Origin: Bacteroidota bacterium
GTDB taxonomy: Bacteria > Bacteroidota > Bacteroidia > Chitinophagales > Chitinophagaceae
Direction of reading: 5' to 3'
DNA: 64,000 nt
NCBI GenBank assembly: GCA_030706735.1
Contig: JAUZNZ010000008.1
Span: forward strand, 1 to 64,000
Positions 42,094 through 51,768 of the stretch are shown here, one piece after another (within the stretch, counting starts at the first letter, position 1; every line of letters begins with the position of its first letter). Below the pieces are notes generated by a model, which ran no database searches, was not told the origin of the DNA, and saw only the letters and a program-made list of their open reading frames with translations. The position numbers were made by a program, and so were the translations under genes.

Positions 42094-42480
42094 ATGCGGT
42101 TCTTACTGATTAGTATCCTTGTCATCGCAGGCTTCGCCCTGGTATTCTTAGGCTGCTCCAAGACCAGCGCCGACAGGCTCTCCGGCTATACCCCCTGCGA
42201 TACGACAGCGGTGAGTTATACCAGGGATATTTTGCCCATCATTCAGCAATACTGCTATCCCTGCCACGGCAATGGCAGGGGCGCATTCGGCGCCGGGATC
42301 AACCTGGAAAGCAAGGATACCGGTTATGACGAAATGCAAGGCTGGGGCATGAACGGGTACCTCATCGGCAACGTAACCCACGCGTCAGGGTATATCGGTA
42401 TGCCGTACGGCAAGCCCATGCTCGATAGTTGCGAGATCAATAAGATCATTGCCTGGGTCAACCAGAATTACCCGCGATGA
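42094..42480 (+). CDS. cytochrome c-like lipoprotein (one CxxCH)
   Basis: A hydrophobic leader ends in LGCSKTS, a lipobox. A single haem site CYPCH lies at about residue 52 (QQYCYPCHGNGRGAFG), and the C-terminal INKIIAWVNQNYPR helix with GYIGMPYGKPMLDSCE resembles the Met-ligand part of class I cytochromes. It begins a run of three co-directional genes with YceI and DUF5777. It probably passes electrons in the envelope. Confidence 0.8.
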   Translation: MRFLLISILVIAGFALVFLGCSKTSADRLSGYTPCDTTAVSYTRDILPIIQQYCYPCHGNGRGAFGAGINLESKDTGYDEMQGWGMNGYLIGNVTHASGYIGMPYGKPMLDSCEINKIIAWVNQNYPR

Positions 42481-42503
42481 GCATAAACATTTAAACAGTT
42501 GAT

Positions 42504-43046
42504 ATGAAGAAGTTTGTTGTAATGGTTTCTCTTTTGACGGCTTGTCTTCCTGCCGCCCGCAGCCAGGTATTCATGACGAGGACGGGATTCATCGGATTCT
42601 ATTCGAAAACGCCCTTTGAAGATATTAAGGCGGAAAATAACCAGGTATTCGCAGCCATCGACGCCGGCAGGCGCAACATCGCCTTTGCCGTGTTATTGAA
42701 AGGGTTCGTCTTCACCAAAGAGCTCATGCAGGAGCATTTTAACGAGAACTATGTGGAGAGTGACAAATATCCCAAGGCGAGCTTTAACGGTTCCTACACG
42801 GGCGATGTCAATCTCAACAAGGAGGGGGCCTACCATGTGACCGTGAAAGGCAATCTGACCCTGCACAACGTGACCCGGGCTATCGAAGAGTCCGCCACCA
42901 TGGAGGTCAAAGGAGGCAAACTTTCCGGGTCCGCAGATTTCCTGATCAAACCGGAGGACTTCGGGATCAGTATACCCTCGATTGTCCGCGACAAGATCGC
43001 CAGAGAAATGACGATACATGTTCGTATTGATTGTACCCCTAAATAA
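42504..43046 (+). CDS. YceI-family protein
   Basis: This is an exported lipocalin-like protein of 180 residues with a signal peptide (MKKFVVMVSLLTACLPAARS). Family motifs are IGFYSKTPFEDIKAENN, MQEHFNENYVESDKYPKA and FNGSYTGDVNLNKEGAYHV. YceI proteins bind polyisoprenoid-type lipids. The TAA overlaps the ATG of the DUF5777 gene by one base. Confidence 0.9.
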   Translation: MKKFVVMVSLLTACLPAARSQVFMTRTGFIGFYSKTPFEDIKAENNQVFAAIDAGRRNIAFAVLLKGFVFTKELMQEHFNENYVESDKYPKASFNGSYTGDVNLNKEGAYHVTVKGNLTLHNVTRAIEESATMEVKGGKLSGSADFLIKPEDFGISIPSIVRDKIAREMTIHVRIDCTPK

Positions 43047-43978
43047 TGTCAGCACCACTAAAAAATAACAGTATGCGTATCAAGTCACTCCTATACGGTT
43101 TATTCCTATTGACTATTTCATCGGCCTCCCGTGCACAGGACAGCACACTCCTTGCCTCGCTCAACGATTCCCTGACCGCCAGCGGACAGAGGTCACTCGT
43201 TACGGGCACGTTCAAGGCAACCCATGTCGTAAACATGCAAACGGTCGAAGGGCCCGCCAAAGGGGCCATGGTCTTCCTTATTCAGCACCGCTTCGGAGCC
43301 CTGAACAGCGGCTCCTATAATTTCTTTGGCCTCGATAATGCAGTGCTCCGGTTGGGCTTCGACTACGGCATTACCGACCGCCTCACCGTCGGGATCGGCA
43401 GAAGTTCCTACCTGAAGACCTATGACGGCTATCTGAAATACAAGCTGCTCCGCCAGACAGAAGGCCCCGGAGCCATGCCCGTGTCGGTAAGCCTCCTGGG
43501 CATCGTTAACGACTATACCCTGAACGCGCCCTTCGAATCCTACATCAACGGCATGTACCACGTTTCCTATGTGACCCAGTTGCTTATCGCCCGCAAGTTC
43601 AGCCGAAATCTGTCCCTCCAGATCGCACCGACCTGGTTGCACTACAACCTTCAACCTACGGTCAACGATAAGAACGACATACTGGCCCTGGGCATCGGCG
43701 GCCGGATGAAGATCAACCGGCGCATGAGCATCAACGCGGAGTATAATTATTTACCTTCGGGGCAGGTCGTATCCCGGCCGGCCTATAACTCGTTTTCACT
43801 GGGCTGGGATATCGAAACAGGCGGGCACGTATTTCAGCTTGTCTTCAGCAATTCCCAGAGCATGGTCGAATCGCAATATATCACGCAAACGACGGGCAGG
43901 TGGGGCAAAGGGGATATTTATTTCGGGTTCAATCTTTCACGTACATTCGACCTGAAGAAAAAAAAGAAGGCCACCTAG
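43046..43978 (+). CDS. DUF5777-family outer-membrane beta-barrel
   Basis: This is a 310-residue protein with alternating polar and hydrophobic residues in beta-strand pattern, such as RLGFDYGITDRLTVGIGRSS. It fits the DUF5777 family, which sits beside YceI and haem proteins in many Bacteroidota. The ATG at 43046 overlaps the YceI stop; the ATG at 43073 begins a good signal peptide (MRIKSLLYGLFLLTISSASR) and may be the real start. The last strand ends in SRTFDLKKKKKAT, a basic tail. Confidence 0.78.
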   Translation: MSAPLKNNSMRIKSLLYGLFLLTISSASRAQDSTLLASLNDSLTASGQRSLVTGTFKATHVVNMQTVEGPAKGAMVFLIQHRFGALNSGSYNFFGLDNAVLRLGFDYGITDRLTVGIGRSSYLKTYDGYLKYKLLRQTEGPGAMPVSVSLLGIVNDYTLNAPFESYINGMYHVSYVTQLLIARKFSRNLSLQIAPTWLHYNLQPTVNDKNDILALGIGGRMKINRRMSINAEYNYLPSGQVVSRPAYNSFSLGWDIETGGHVFQLVFSNSQSMVESQYITQTTGRWGKGDIYFGFNLSRTFDLKKKKKAT

Positions 43979-44005
43979 TTCAGGGAGGCCGCCTGGATCA
44001 ACCGA

Positions 44006-45451
44006 ATGAGAAAAAGGATCATCCATGATATTTCCGCCAGTTCGCTACAGGTGATCATCAGCCAGTTGGCCGGGCTGATCCTCTTTTTCGTTACGTCATC
44101 CTACCTCAGCAAGTCCGTATTCGGGCAGTTGAACTGGGCCCTGGCCGTGCTCCTGGTCAGCTTCGCCGTCCTGGGTTTCGGGATCGACCAGATCACGGTT
44201 CGCAAAATAGCTGCCGGCGAGGACGCCTCCTCCTATCTGAGGATCTATCTCTTCCACGTATTGCTGACCGGTATCCTTTTCCTCGCCCTGCTGTCCTCGG
44301 TCTCGCTGATTTCTGGAAACGGCTATGCAAGGTGGAACCTGCTGCTCTTTCTGGCGATCGGACAGTTTTTTACCTTTTTGTCACTGCCATTCAAGCAGAT
44401 CGCTAATGGGAAGGAGGACTTCAGGGCGCTCCTCTTCATGTCAGCAGGCGCCAATCTCATCAAAGTGACCGGCATTTTCTTGCTGGCCCTGCTACACGCC
44501 ATCACGCTCGATTCCTTTGTACTGTTATATGTGCTGGCGGCTGCCGCCGAATTGTTGATCAGTATTTTTGCCGCCCGCCATTTTCTTAACCTCCGGGCCG
44601 GCATAACCTGGGATCGCCGGCGCTACTCCCGCCTCATCCGGGAGTCGTTGCCGCAATTGGGCGTAATCCTTTGCTCTGCAGGCATCGCCCGCTTCGATTG
44701 GATCTTCCTCGGTATCATCTCTACCGCGCCCGTCGTGGCAGAATACAGTTTCGCGTACCGGGCATTCGAGGTGTCGAGCCTTCCCTTACTGGTGCTGGCG
44801 CCTCTCCTGCTCCCCAGGATTACCCGCTGGTTTGCCGGTTCGGACAATACCCCCCTCCGGGGCCGGCGAAAGGCGGGCCTCTTCCTCCTTGCTCGTTTCG
44901 AGATGATCCTGGCCTGGGGCTGTGCCCTCGTATTGAATATGATCTGGGCTCCCCTCGTCGATTGGCTTACCGGCAATCGGTATGGTGCGGTCAATTCCGC
45001 GATCTTCTTATTGCTGTCCTGTTCGCTTCCATTCTTGTATATCAACAATCTGCTGTGGTGCATTCATTTTGCCCTGGGACGCATGAAATTTATTTTTTTC
45101 GTGTTTATGATCACCCTCCTGATTACCTCTGCGGGGGACCTGATCCTGATCCCTTTCTTCCAGGGTAAGGGCGCGGCCATTGCCTACTTGTCGGCCATCG
45201 TCGTGCAGACCATTCAATTCATCCATCATCGCGGCAAGGACCGGATGGTGACCGGCATGGCCAGGCTCTGGCAACCTCTGCTCCTTTGCGGTGCCTCGGC
45301 CCTGATCAGCGGATGGCTCGCCATCCATCTCCATGAAGGTACGGTCCTCCGCTTGCTCGCCGCCATGGGGGCATACCTGGTTTTGCTGTTTGCCAGCGGG
45401 CAACTCAGGGTACATGATTGGGTCACCTGTAAAAGGATGATCTATGCATGA
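44006..45451 (+). CDS. polysaccharide flippase (Wzx/MATE-like)
   Basis: This is an integral inner-membrane protein of 481 residues with about 12-14 hydrophobic segments, as in polysaccharide biosynthesis/MVF flippases. Its N-terminus (IHDISASSLQVIISQLAGLI) and the VFGQLNWALAVLLVSFAV segment are family-like. It is the first gene of the glycan cluster and probably moves a lipid-linked oligosaccharide across the inner membrane. It overlaps the polymerase-like gene by eight bases. Confidence 0.87.
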   Translation: MRKRIIHDISASSLQVIISQLAGLILFFVTSSYLSKSVFGQLNWALAVLLVSFAVLGFGIDQITVRKIAAGEDASSYLRIYLFHVLLTGILFLALLSSVSLISGNGYARWNLLLFLAIGQFFTFLSLPFKQIANGKEDFRALLFMSAGANLIKVTGIFLLALLHAITLDSFVLLYVLAAAAELLISIFAARHFLNLRAGITWDRRRYSRLIRESLPQLGVILCSAGIARFDWIFLGIISTAPVVAEYSFAYRAFEVSSLPLLVLAPLLLPRITRWFAGSDNTPLRGRRKAGLFLLARFEMILAWGCALVLNMIWAPLVDWLTGNRYGAVNSAIFLLLSCSLPFLYINNLLWCIHFALGRMKFIFFVFMITLLITSAGDLILIPFFQGKGAAIAYLSAIVVQTIQFIHHRGKDRMVTGMARLWQPLLLCGASALISGWLAIHLHEGTVLRLLAAMGAYLVLLFASGQLRVHDWVTCKRMIYA

Positions 45452-47096
45452 GGCGAAGGTACTGCCCGCTGAACCAAAGGCCCCGGCCATCGATTGGGCC
45501 TTGTTCCTCTTCCTCGTTCTTTTTCTGAATGTAAGGCTGCCCTGCAAGCTGATCGCTCTCGTCCTCATCTTTGTCCTAAGGCCAGATTTCCGATTCGGGC
45601 TTCGCCTTCCCTTTCGTCGGGATGGACGTAGATCGAGATTGCCCTTATTCTATCCGGCCATGGCACTCATCGCCTTGTGGAACGCTTTCGCCCATGGGCC
45701 CCTGACAGGAACAAATTATGGTTTTTCCCTGGCCGGAGGCCTGGCCTATTGGATGGCGGGGCTTCTGGCTATTCATCAGGTCAAACTCGCCGTAGATCGT
45801 CTTCCTGCAACGACCCTGCATCGCACATTGGTCGCATTCTTTGCGATCAACGCCGCCGTATCCATTTTTACGCTATTGAAGATCATGATAGAGGCCAGAA
45901 CGTTTAACCCGTATCTCTACCAGGGCGAATATCAAAAATACTTTATCAACACGGGTGACTATATTCGCGGGATACTCTTCGATACATCGAGTGCAAATGC
46001 GCTGATCAATGCCTTTGGCGTGCTCTATTTCATTTCGCGGAAGCGCGCGGGAATGGCCCTGATCTGTATGACGGTAATGCTGTTGACGGGCAGCAACGCC
46101 ACCGATATCATTGCCTTCTGCGCCTTATTATGGATGCTCATCGCCGGCCGCGGCCGGGAACGAAAAAGCCTGGCGCTGCTAAGCCTGTTCATGCTGATCC
46201 TTTTCACCGTCCGGATCTCGCCGCAAAATCATCTCTATGTGTTCGGCACGATAGAGAACAGTCTTTCGAAAGGACCCGGCACAGGGGTAAATGCAGACAA
46301 ACCGGCAGTACGCATCACCGATATGCCCGATAGTCTTCTTGACAGGGACGGACGAAGAATGAAGATCGCTACCCGCTATGTGGACAGCGTAAGCTACCTG
46401 TTCTGGCTGAAAAGAGACTCGGTCTATAAACGGCTCGGGGTGCAATGGCCGAAAATACGACCCCGTCCCAGGCCCGATCTGGACGCCCCCGAATTCCAAA
46501 GCCGCCTGGATACCACATTGGAAATGCGCAAAAAATTGTTGGAGTTCATCAGGCTGCAACACATGGAAGACCAGGTCGCCATGGCGGGCGAAGGCTATGG
46601 CCGTCTTCCAGGGAAGTTCATCGCTATGCGACAGGCGATCGACTTCCTGCGGCGCCATCCGGGAAAATGGCTTTTCGGCGACGGCATGGGGAACTATTCC
46701 TCCAAACTCGCTTTTCGCTCCACCGGACTGGGGATGTCCGGCAAATACCCGGAGAGCATCCGGTACATAAGCCCGGAATTCAAGGCCGGCCACCTGGCTC
46801 TCTATCTCTATTACTTTACGAAAGGGCCCGCCTTGCACTCCGTGCTCAACACGCCCGATTCCGTTTACGACCAGATGCTCGCCGAATATGGGTTGGCCGG
46901 TGTCCTCATTTTCGTGTTCTTTTATCTTGGGTATTTTTGCCGGCAACCGGGCAGTACCGGAATACCGTTGTTATTCATGATGGCGATCGGTTTTTGCCTT
47001 AATTACTGGTTTGAGCAACTTTCAGTGGTCGTGGTCTTTGAGCTGATCATGCTCATGGATCGGAAAGAAAGTCTTTCGGCTGTCACAAAAGAATGA
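45444..47096 (+). CDS. O-antigen polymerase/ligase-like membrane protein
   Basis: This is a 550-residue membrane protein with about ten hydrophobic segments and a large polar loop (about residues 275-455), the architecture of Wzy or WaaL proteins. The loop contains RHPGKWLFGDGMGNYSSK, similar to the GxGxG-like glycan part of O-antigen ligases. Which of the two it is cannot be told. It overlaps the flippase before it and the GT2 after it (by four bases). Confidence 0.75.
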   Translation: MHEAKVLPAEPKAPAIDWALFLFLVLFLNVRLPCKLIALVLIFVLRPDFRFGLRLPFRRDGRRSRLPLFYPAMALIALWNAFAHGPLTGTNYGFSLAGGLAYWMAGLLAIHQVKLAVDRLPATTLHRTLVAFFAINAAVSIFTLLKIMIEARTFNPYLYQGEYQKYFINTGDYIRGILFDTSSANALINAFGVLYFISRKRAGMALICMTVMLLTGSNATDIIAFCALLWMLIAGRGRERKSLALLSLFMLILFTVRISPQNHLYVFGTIENSLSKGPGTGVNADKPAVRITDMPDSLLDRDGRRMKIATRYVDSVSYLFWLKRDSVYKRLGVQWPKIRPRPRPDLDAPEFQSRLDTTLEMRKKLLEFIRLQHMEDQVAMAGEGYGRLPGKFIAMRQAIDFLRRHPGKWLFGDGMGNYSSKLAFRSTGLGMSGKYPESIRYISPEFKAGHLALYLYYFTKGPALHSVLNTPDSVYDQMLAEYGLAGVLIFVFFYLGYFCRQPGSTGIPLLFMMAIGFCLNYWFEQLSVVVVFELIMLMDRKESLSAVTKE

Positions 47097-48064
47097 ATGT
47101 TAATGATATGACTGCACCAAGGGTCACCATGCTGATGCCTGCCTATAATGCGGGCAAATATATCGCCGAAGCGATCCGGTCGGTATTGGCCCAGGATTTT
47201 TCAGATTTTGAGCTGCTGATCGTGGATGACGGTTCCACCGATGACACCCGGGAGGTCATCGGCCGGTTTTCAGATCCGAGGATCCGCCTCCTGGAACAGG
47301 AGAATAAGGGGATCTCCGCGGCCCTGAATGCCGGGCTCACCGCCGCCAGAGGGATCTATATTGCCCGCTTCGACGCCGACGATATCTGTCTCCCGCAACG
47401 GCTTTCACGTCAGACCGCCTTCCTCGATGCCAACCCGGACTATATTCTCGTCGGCAGCGAAGCGGAATACGTATCCGAAGATGGCGAGCACCTTTTCCAT
47501 TTCCGCTGTATCGCCTATTCCTATCCGGAGATCATGTCCAGGATCGTCCATGCCTGCCCTTTTATACATTCTGCCGTCATGTACAGGCAAAAAGAGGTGC
47601 TGGCCGCCGGCGCTTATTCGCTGTATGCCCATAACTTCGAAGACTATTTCCTATGGATTCAACTGGTGCGGACAGGCAAATGCTGCAACCTGCCCGAAGT
47701 GCTGATAAAAGTAAGGATCAACCCCGATTCGGCAACGATCGACGAGAAATGGCGGGGCAGGCATTTCCGCCGGTTAAAGAAGAGGATAATCCGAAGAGGG
47801 GTGATCACGCCTGAGGAAGGGAACAAGCTGCTGGCCATTATAATGGATCAAAACAACCGGAAAATGAAAGAAGGTTCCTACCACGCACTCTGCGGGAAAA
47901 AATACCTGGCCGACAACTATCAGCCCGAAAAAGCACGATGGCACGTGACCCGGGCAATCCATATCCACCCATTCCGACTCGATAATTACGGCATCCTGGC
48001 GGCAACTTTCCTGCCGCCGGGCTGGATCAAATGGCTGCTTCGGAGGAGCCCCGGCAAAAGCTGA
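47093..48064 (+). CDS. glycosyltransferase family 2
   Basis: This is a cytoplasmic GT-A fold transferase. The nucleotide-sugar site begins VTMLMPAYNAGKYIAEAIRS, then IVDDGSTDDT and the DxD-like FDADDICL. Downstream, ACPFIHSAVMYR and NFEDYFLW fit acceptor-side motifs of family 2. The C-terminal helices hold no membrane segment. It probably adds one sugar to the lipid-linked repeat unit. It overlaps the polymerase-like gene by four bases. Confidence 0.93.
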   Translation: MNVNDMTAPRVTMLMPAYNAGKYIAEAIRSVLAQDFSDFELLIVDDGSTDDTREVIGRFSDPRIRLLEQENKGISAALNAGLTAARGIYIARFDADDICLPQRLSRQTAFLDANPDYILVGSEAEYVSEDGEHLFHFRCIAYSYPEIMSRIVHACPFIHSAVMYRQKEVLAAGAYSLYAHNFEDYFLWIQLVRTGKCCNLPEVLIKVRINPDSATIDEKWRGRHFRRLKKRIIRRGVITPEEGNKLLAIIMDQNNRKMKEGSYHALCGKKYLADNYQPEKARWHVTRAIHIHPFRLDNYGILAATFLPPGWIKWLLRRSPGKS

Positions 48065-48066
48065 AT

Positions 48067-49002
48067 ATGGAACGCTCCATTTTTCCCGATCCTCCGCTCG
48101 TTACGGTGGTCATCGCCACGTATAACCGGCAAAGGCTGGTCAAACAGGCCATCGCCTCGGTCCTGGGGCAGACCTATCCGCATTGGGAGCTCATCGTTGC
48201 AGACGACGGGTCACGGGACGATACGGTGGCTGAGGTCCGATCCCTGGCCGATCCCCGGATCCGGGTCCTGGAATTGCCCCATACGGGCATCATCGCTGCC
48301 GTCAGAAATGCCGGGGTGGCGGCAGGAACCGGATATTGGGTTAGTTTTCTGGATTCCGACGACCTATGGCTTCCGCATAAACTGGAGGAACAATTGGGTT
48401 TGCTGAACCGGGAGAACAAACGCTGGGCTTACGGCGGATTCGAGTTGATGAACGAGAGCGGAGAAACGATCTCTAACAAAGCGGGAACCTATTCGGCCAT
48501 TTCCGGGTGGATCATCAGACCGCTGCTCAGGTGTGAGGCTTCGGTCAATATCGGGTCTCTCATCGTGGAGCGCACCCTTTTTGATGAGATCGGCGGATTC
48601 GATTCCGATCCATTGCTCAATTTTCGCGAGGACTATGACCTGGCCCTTCGATTGGCGATGAAGGCCGAGGCAGCAGCTTCTTCGCATCTGGTCATGAGGG
48701 TCAGGGAGCATAAGGGACGGGTGACCAGCCTGGCGGGTGGCGGCAACGAACGATCCGGCTATGCCTACCGGCACTTCCTGGGGTACTCGCCCGGTAAGGA
48801 CCTGGAAAGAATAGCGCGGCGGCAACTGGCTTTTCATCTTGCCGAATCGGCGGTAAACAGGTTCTTGGCCGGCCAGCATTCGACGGCTATCCGGGAGTGG
48901 TGGATGGCATTGTGTAACGGCGATAAGGGCAGACATTTATTTTCGTCCTTGCGCCGGATGATCCGTGGCAAGGGCAACCATATTCAAGATATTAGCCAGT
49001 GA
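48067..49002 (+). CDS. glycosyltransferase family 2
   Basis: This is another GT-A transferase. PLVTVVIATYNRQRLVKQAI, IVADDGSRDDT and FLDSDDLW (DxD) are visible, then SLIVERTLFDEIGGFD and EDYDLALRL. The ATG at 48067, two bases after the previous stop, starts just before the catalytic domain; an upstream ATG at 48031 overlaps the preceding gene. It ends in a four-base overlap with the GTG of the ABC gene. Confidence 0.93.
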   Translation: MERSIFPDPPLVTVVIATYNRQRLVKQAIASVLGQTYPHWELIVADDGSRDDTVAEVRSLADPRIRVLELPHTGIIAAVRNAGVAAGTGYWVSFLDSDDLWLPHKLEEQLGLLNRENKRWAYGGFELMNESGETISNKAGTYSAISGWIIRPLLRCEASVNIGSLIVERTLFDEIGGFDSDPLLNFREDYDLALRLAMKAEAAASSHLVMRVREHKGRVTSLAGGGNERSGYAYRHFLGYSPGKDLERIARRQLAFHLAESAVNRFLAGQHSTAIREWWMALCNGDKGRHLFSSLRRMIRGKGNHIQDISQ

Positions 49003-50666
49003 ACGACGTCGTTAGAAATATTTTCGCCATTCTTGACCGGAAGGAAAAGAAGTTACTGGCCAGACTCATCGCATTTGACGTGATCATCAGCCTCCTTGAC
49101 ATCGCCTTCCTGGTCGCCCTGCTCTACATTGTTCAGTTCTTCACGCAATCCATTCGCCCGGCCGGATTCGCCCGTTTCCCCTTTTCTATATTCGACCGGT
49201 CTCCGCTACTGCTGATAACGACCTTCTTCCTGCTGTTCAGCCTCAAGAACCTGGCTGCCTTTCTCGTTCTCCGGACACAATTCCGGTTCGTCTACGGGGT
49301 AGCATCCAGGCTTTCCCGGAACAACCTCTCACTTTACCTGAAAGGCGCCTATGCCGGATATGTCGATGTCAACTCCTCGGTACAGATACGGAAGATCAAC
49401 CAGCATCCCATCGAGTTCGGGCATCACGTACTGGGCGGTTTTCAACAGATCGTCGGTCAGGGACTACTGATCCTGATCACCGTGGCGGCCACGCTGATCT
49501 ACAATCCCGTCCTGTTCCTGCTGCTATTCCTCATCCTTACCCCGCCCATCGTATTGACCGGCTTTCTGATCAGGCGAAAGATGGGCCGGGTGCGCAGAAC
49601 CGCCAAGCCGGTGAGCGAAAAAGCGCTCCAATATCTGCAGGAGGCGCTGGCCGGGTTTGTAGACAGCAGCATTTACGGTTGCGAAGATTTTTTCGTCCGC
49701 CGTTACGACGCCTGCCAGTCCGCATTTAACGGGTTCCTGGCGGATCAGCAGGTTATCCAGAACATACCCTCGAAGCTGATCGAAGTATTTGCAGTTTTCG
49801 GGTTCTTCGTCCTGGTGCTCATCAATTCCTATACGGGCAATACCAACACGATCCAATTGATCACGATCGGCGCGTTCATGGGCGCCGCATACAAGATCAT
49901 TCCCGGGATCGTCAGGATCCTGAACAGCGTGGGCCAGATCAGGACCTATGGATTTACCGCCGCCGAGCTCGCCGCCGAACGGAACAAGCACGTCCAAAGG
50001 GGGGCCGCGGACAAGGCGACTATCCGGTCCATCGGGTTTTCCGACGTTTCCTTCTGGTACGCGGACGAGCCCGTCTTGCGGGATTTTTCAATGAGCCTTT
50101 GCCCCGGGGAAATGGTCGGTCTTTCCGGCGTCTCCGGCAAGGGTAAGACGACCGTGGTCAACTTGTTACTGGGCTTTATAGAGCCTTCATCCGGCAGCAT
50201 TTCGATAAATGGTCAGAAAATGTCCGCGCCGGAACGCAGGAAGTACTGGAGTCAGATCGCTTATGTGAAGCAGCAGCCATTCATGATCTCCGATACGGTT
50301 CTCCGCAATATCGTATTGAGCGAGCAGGCAGAAGATCCCGCGAGACTGGAAATGGTCTTCAGCAAATTGGGCCTGGACGGCCCCGGTGGCGTATTTCCGG
50401 AAGGCTCGGGCAAATTGTTGACGGAAGATGGAAGGAATATCAGCGGAGGCCAGCGTCAACGGATCGCCTTCGCCCGGGCACTCTATAAAAAGGCGGACTT
50501 GCTCATCCTGGACGAGCCGTTCAACGAGCTCGATGAGGCGTCCGAAGGTATCTTGCTGGGATATTGCCGCCAGCTGGCGGCGGAAGGGATGGCGATCCTG
50601 CTGATCACCCATAACAGCAAAAGCCTGACGGCTTGCGATAAAATCGTCTCACTGAATGGATCCTAA
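48999..50666 (+). CDS. ABC exporter (fused membrane and ATPase domains)
   Basis: This is a type I ABC exporter half-transporter. The first 330 residues have about six membrane segments; the ATPase domain follows with Walker A GVSGKGKTT, Q-loop, signature ISGGQRQRIAFARAL, Walker B LLILDEPFNELDE and an H-loop in LLITHNS. It starts with GTG, overlapping the upstream stop. One gene suggests a homodimer. The substrate may be a lipid-linked glycan or another product of this cluster. It adds a second exporter beside the flippase. Confidence 0.93.
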   Translation: MNDVVRNIFAILDRKEKKLLARLIAFDVIISLLDIAFLVALLYIVQFFTQSIRPAGFARFPFSIFDRSPLLLITTFFLLFSLKNLAAFLVLRTQFRFVYGVASRLSRNNLSLYLKGAYAGYVDVNSSVQIRKINQHPIEFGHHVLGGFQQIVGQGLLILITVAATLIYNPVLFLLLFLILTPPIVLTGFLIRRKMGRVRRTAKPVSEKALQYLQEALAGFVDSSIYGCEDFFVRRYDACQSAFNGFLADQQVIQNIPSKLIEVFAVFGFFVLVLINSYTGNTNTIQLITIGAFMGAAYKIIPGIVRILNSVGQIRTYGFTAAELAAERNKHVQRGAADKATIRSIGFSDVSFWYADEPVLRDFSMSLCPGEMVGLSGVSGKGKTTVVNLLLGFIEPSSGSISINGQKMSAPERRKYWSQIAYVKQQPFMISDTVLRNIVLSEQAEDPARLEMVFSKLGLDGPGGVFPEGSGKLLTEDGRNISGGQRQRIAFARALYKKADLLILDEPFNELDEASEGILLGYCRQLAAEGMAILLITHNSKSLTACDKIVSLNGS

Positions 50667-51759
50667 CGCCAGGATAACCGACGTCGGTCCCGGGTCGACC
50701 GGGAAAAGGCCCAGGACCCTGGTGATCCTCAGTCCGGGCTTTCCGAAAGATGAATCGGACAGCACCTGCCTGCCTGCGCAACAGCTCTTCGTGAGCGCGC
50801 TCAACCGTTGTTTCCCCACGCTGCAAGTCGTTATCCTGGCTTTTGAATATCCATTCAGTAAAGAACCGTACAGATGGCATGGTAATCTCGTCATCCCTTT
50901 CGATGGGTGGAATAAGGGCCGGCTGAATAAGGTCCTGGTATGGACAAAGGCATGGAACACCCTCAACGGCCTGCGCCATGACCGGGATGTTCTCGGGTTA
51001 CTCAGTTTTTGGTGCACTGCCTGCAGCCTGGTCGGAACCTGGTATGGAAGACGAAAGGACCTGCCTCATTTTACCTGGATACTTGGACAAGACGCGCGCA
51101 GGAACCGCTACATACGCTTTATACGACCGCGGCCGGAGCATTTGGTCGCCATGTCGGATTCCCTGGCAACCGAGTTCCGGGCAAATTATGGCATTCTCCC
51201 CCGGCATATCGTGACAAACGGGATCGACGCCGCCCAATATCCCCGACCCGCCCGGGACGCGTCCGCCCGCGATATCGATGTACTGGGGGTCGGATCGCTC
51301 ATCCCGTTGAAGCAATACGATCTTTTTCTTGCCGTGATCAGGCAGATGGCGGATCGACGTCCCGATATCCGCAGCGTCATCTGCGGCAAGGGTCCCGAAG
51401 AGGACCGCCTGCGGGAACTTATCCGGAAAGAACGGTTGGAGGACAAGGTGGAATTGGCCGGGGAACGCCCCCATGACGAAGTGCTGCGGCTCATGCAGCG
51501 CTCGCGGGTATTTCTTCACACGTCCTCCTACGAAGGCTTCAGCACAGTTTGCCTGGAGGCCCTGTACGCAGGGGCGCACGTGCTCAGCCTCGTCAAACCG
51601 ACCCCTCTCCCCGTCAAACATTGGCAGGTCGCCGACCGTTGGCAAGACATGGCTGGCCTGGCGTTGGGGATCCTTCAGGATCCGGCGCCGGATCACTCTC
51701 CCGTACTGCTATACACGATGGACGACAGCGCACGCGGGATGATGCGTCTATTCGAATGA
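50656..51759 (+). CDS. glycosyltransferase family 4
   Basis: This is a GT-B fold transferase. RTLVILSPGFPKDESDST starts the N-terminal domain, and ILGQDARRNRYIRFIRP and HIVTNGIDAAQYPRPARDAS lead to the C-terminal donor domain (LGVGSLIPLKQYDLFLAVI, EAL-type signature SYEGFSTVCLEALYAGAHV). It overlaps the ABC gene by 11 bases. Minor oddity: the LAVI helix is followed by GKGPEEDRLRELIRKE, the usual family feature. It probably adds a sugar to the repeat unit. Confidence 0.92.
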   Translation: MDPNARITDVGPGSTGKRPRTLVILSPGFPKDESDSTCLPAQQLFVSALNRCFPTLQVVILAFEYPFSKEPYRWHGNLVIPFDGWNKGRLNKVLVWTKAWNTLNGLRHDRDVLGLLSFWCTACSLVGTWYGRRKDLPHFTWILGQDARRNRYIRFIRPRPEHLVAMSDSLATEFRANYGILPRHIVTNGIDAAQYPRPARDASARDIDVLGVGSLIPLKQYDLFLAVIRQMADRRPDIRSVICGKGPEEDRLRELIRKERLEDKVELAGERPHDEVLRLMQRSRVFLHTSSYEGFSTVCLEALYAGAHVLSLVKPTPLPVKHWQVADRWQDMAGLALGILQDPAPDHSPVLLYTMDDSARGMMRLFE

Positions 51760-51768
51760 TCGATACCG

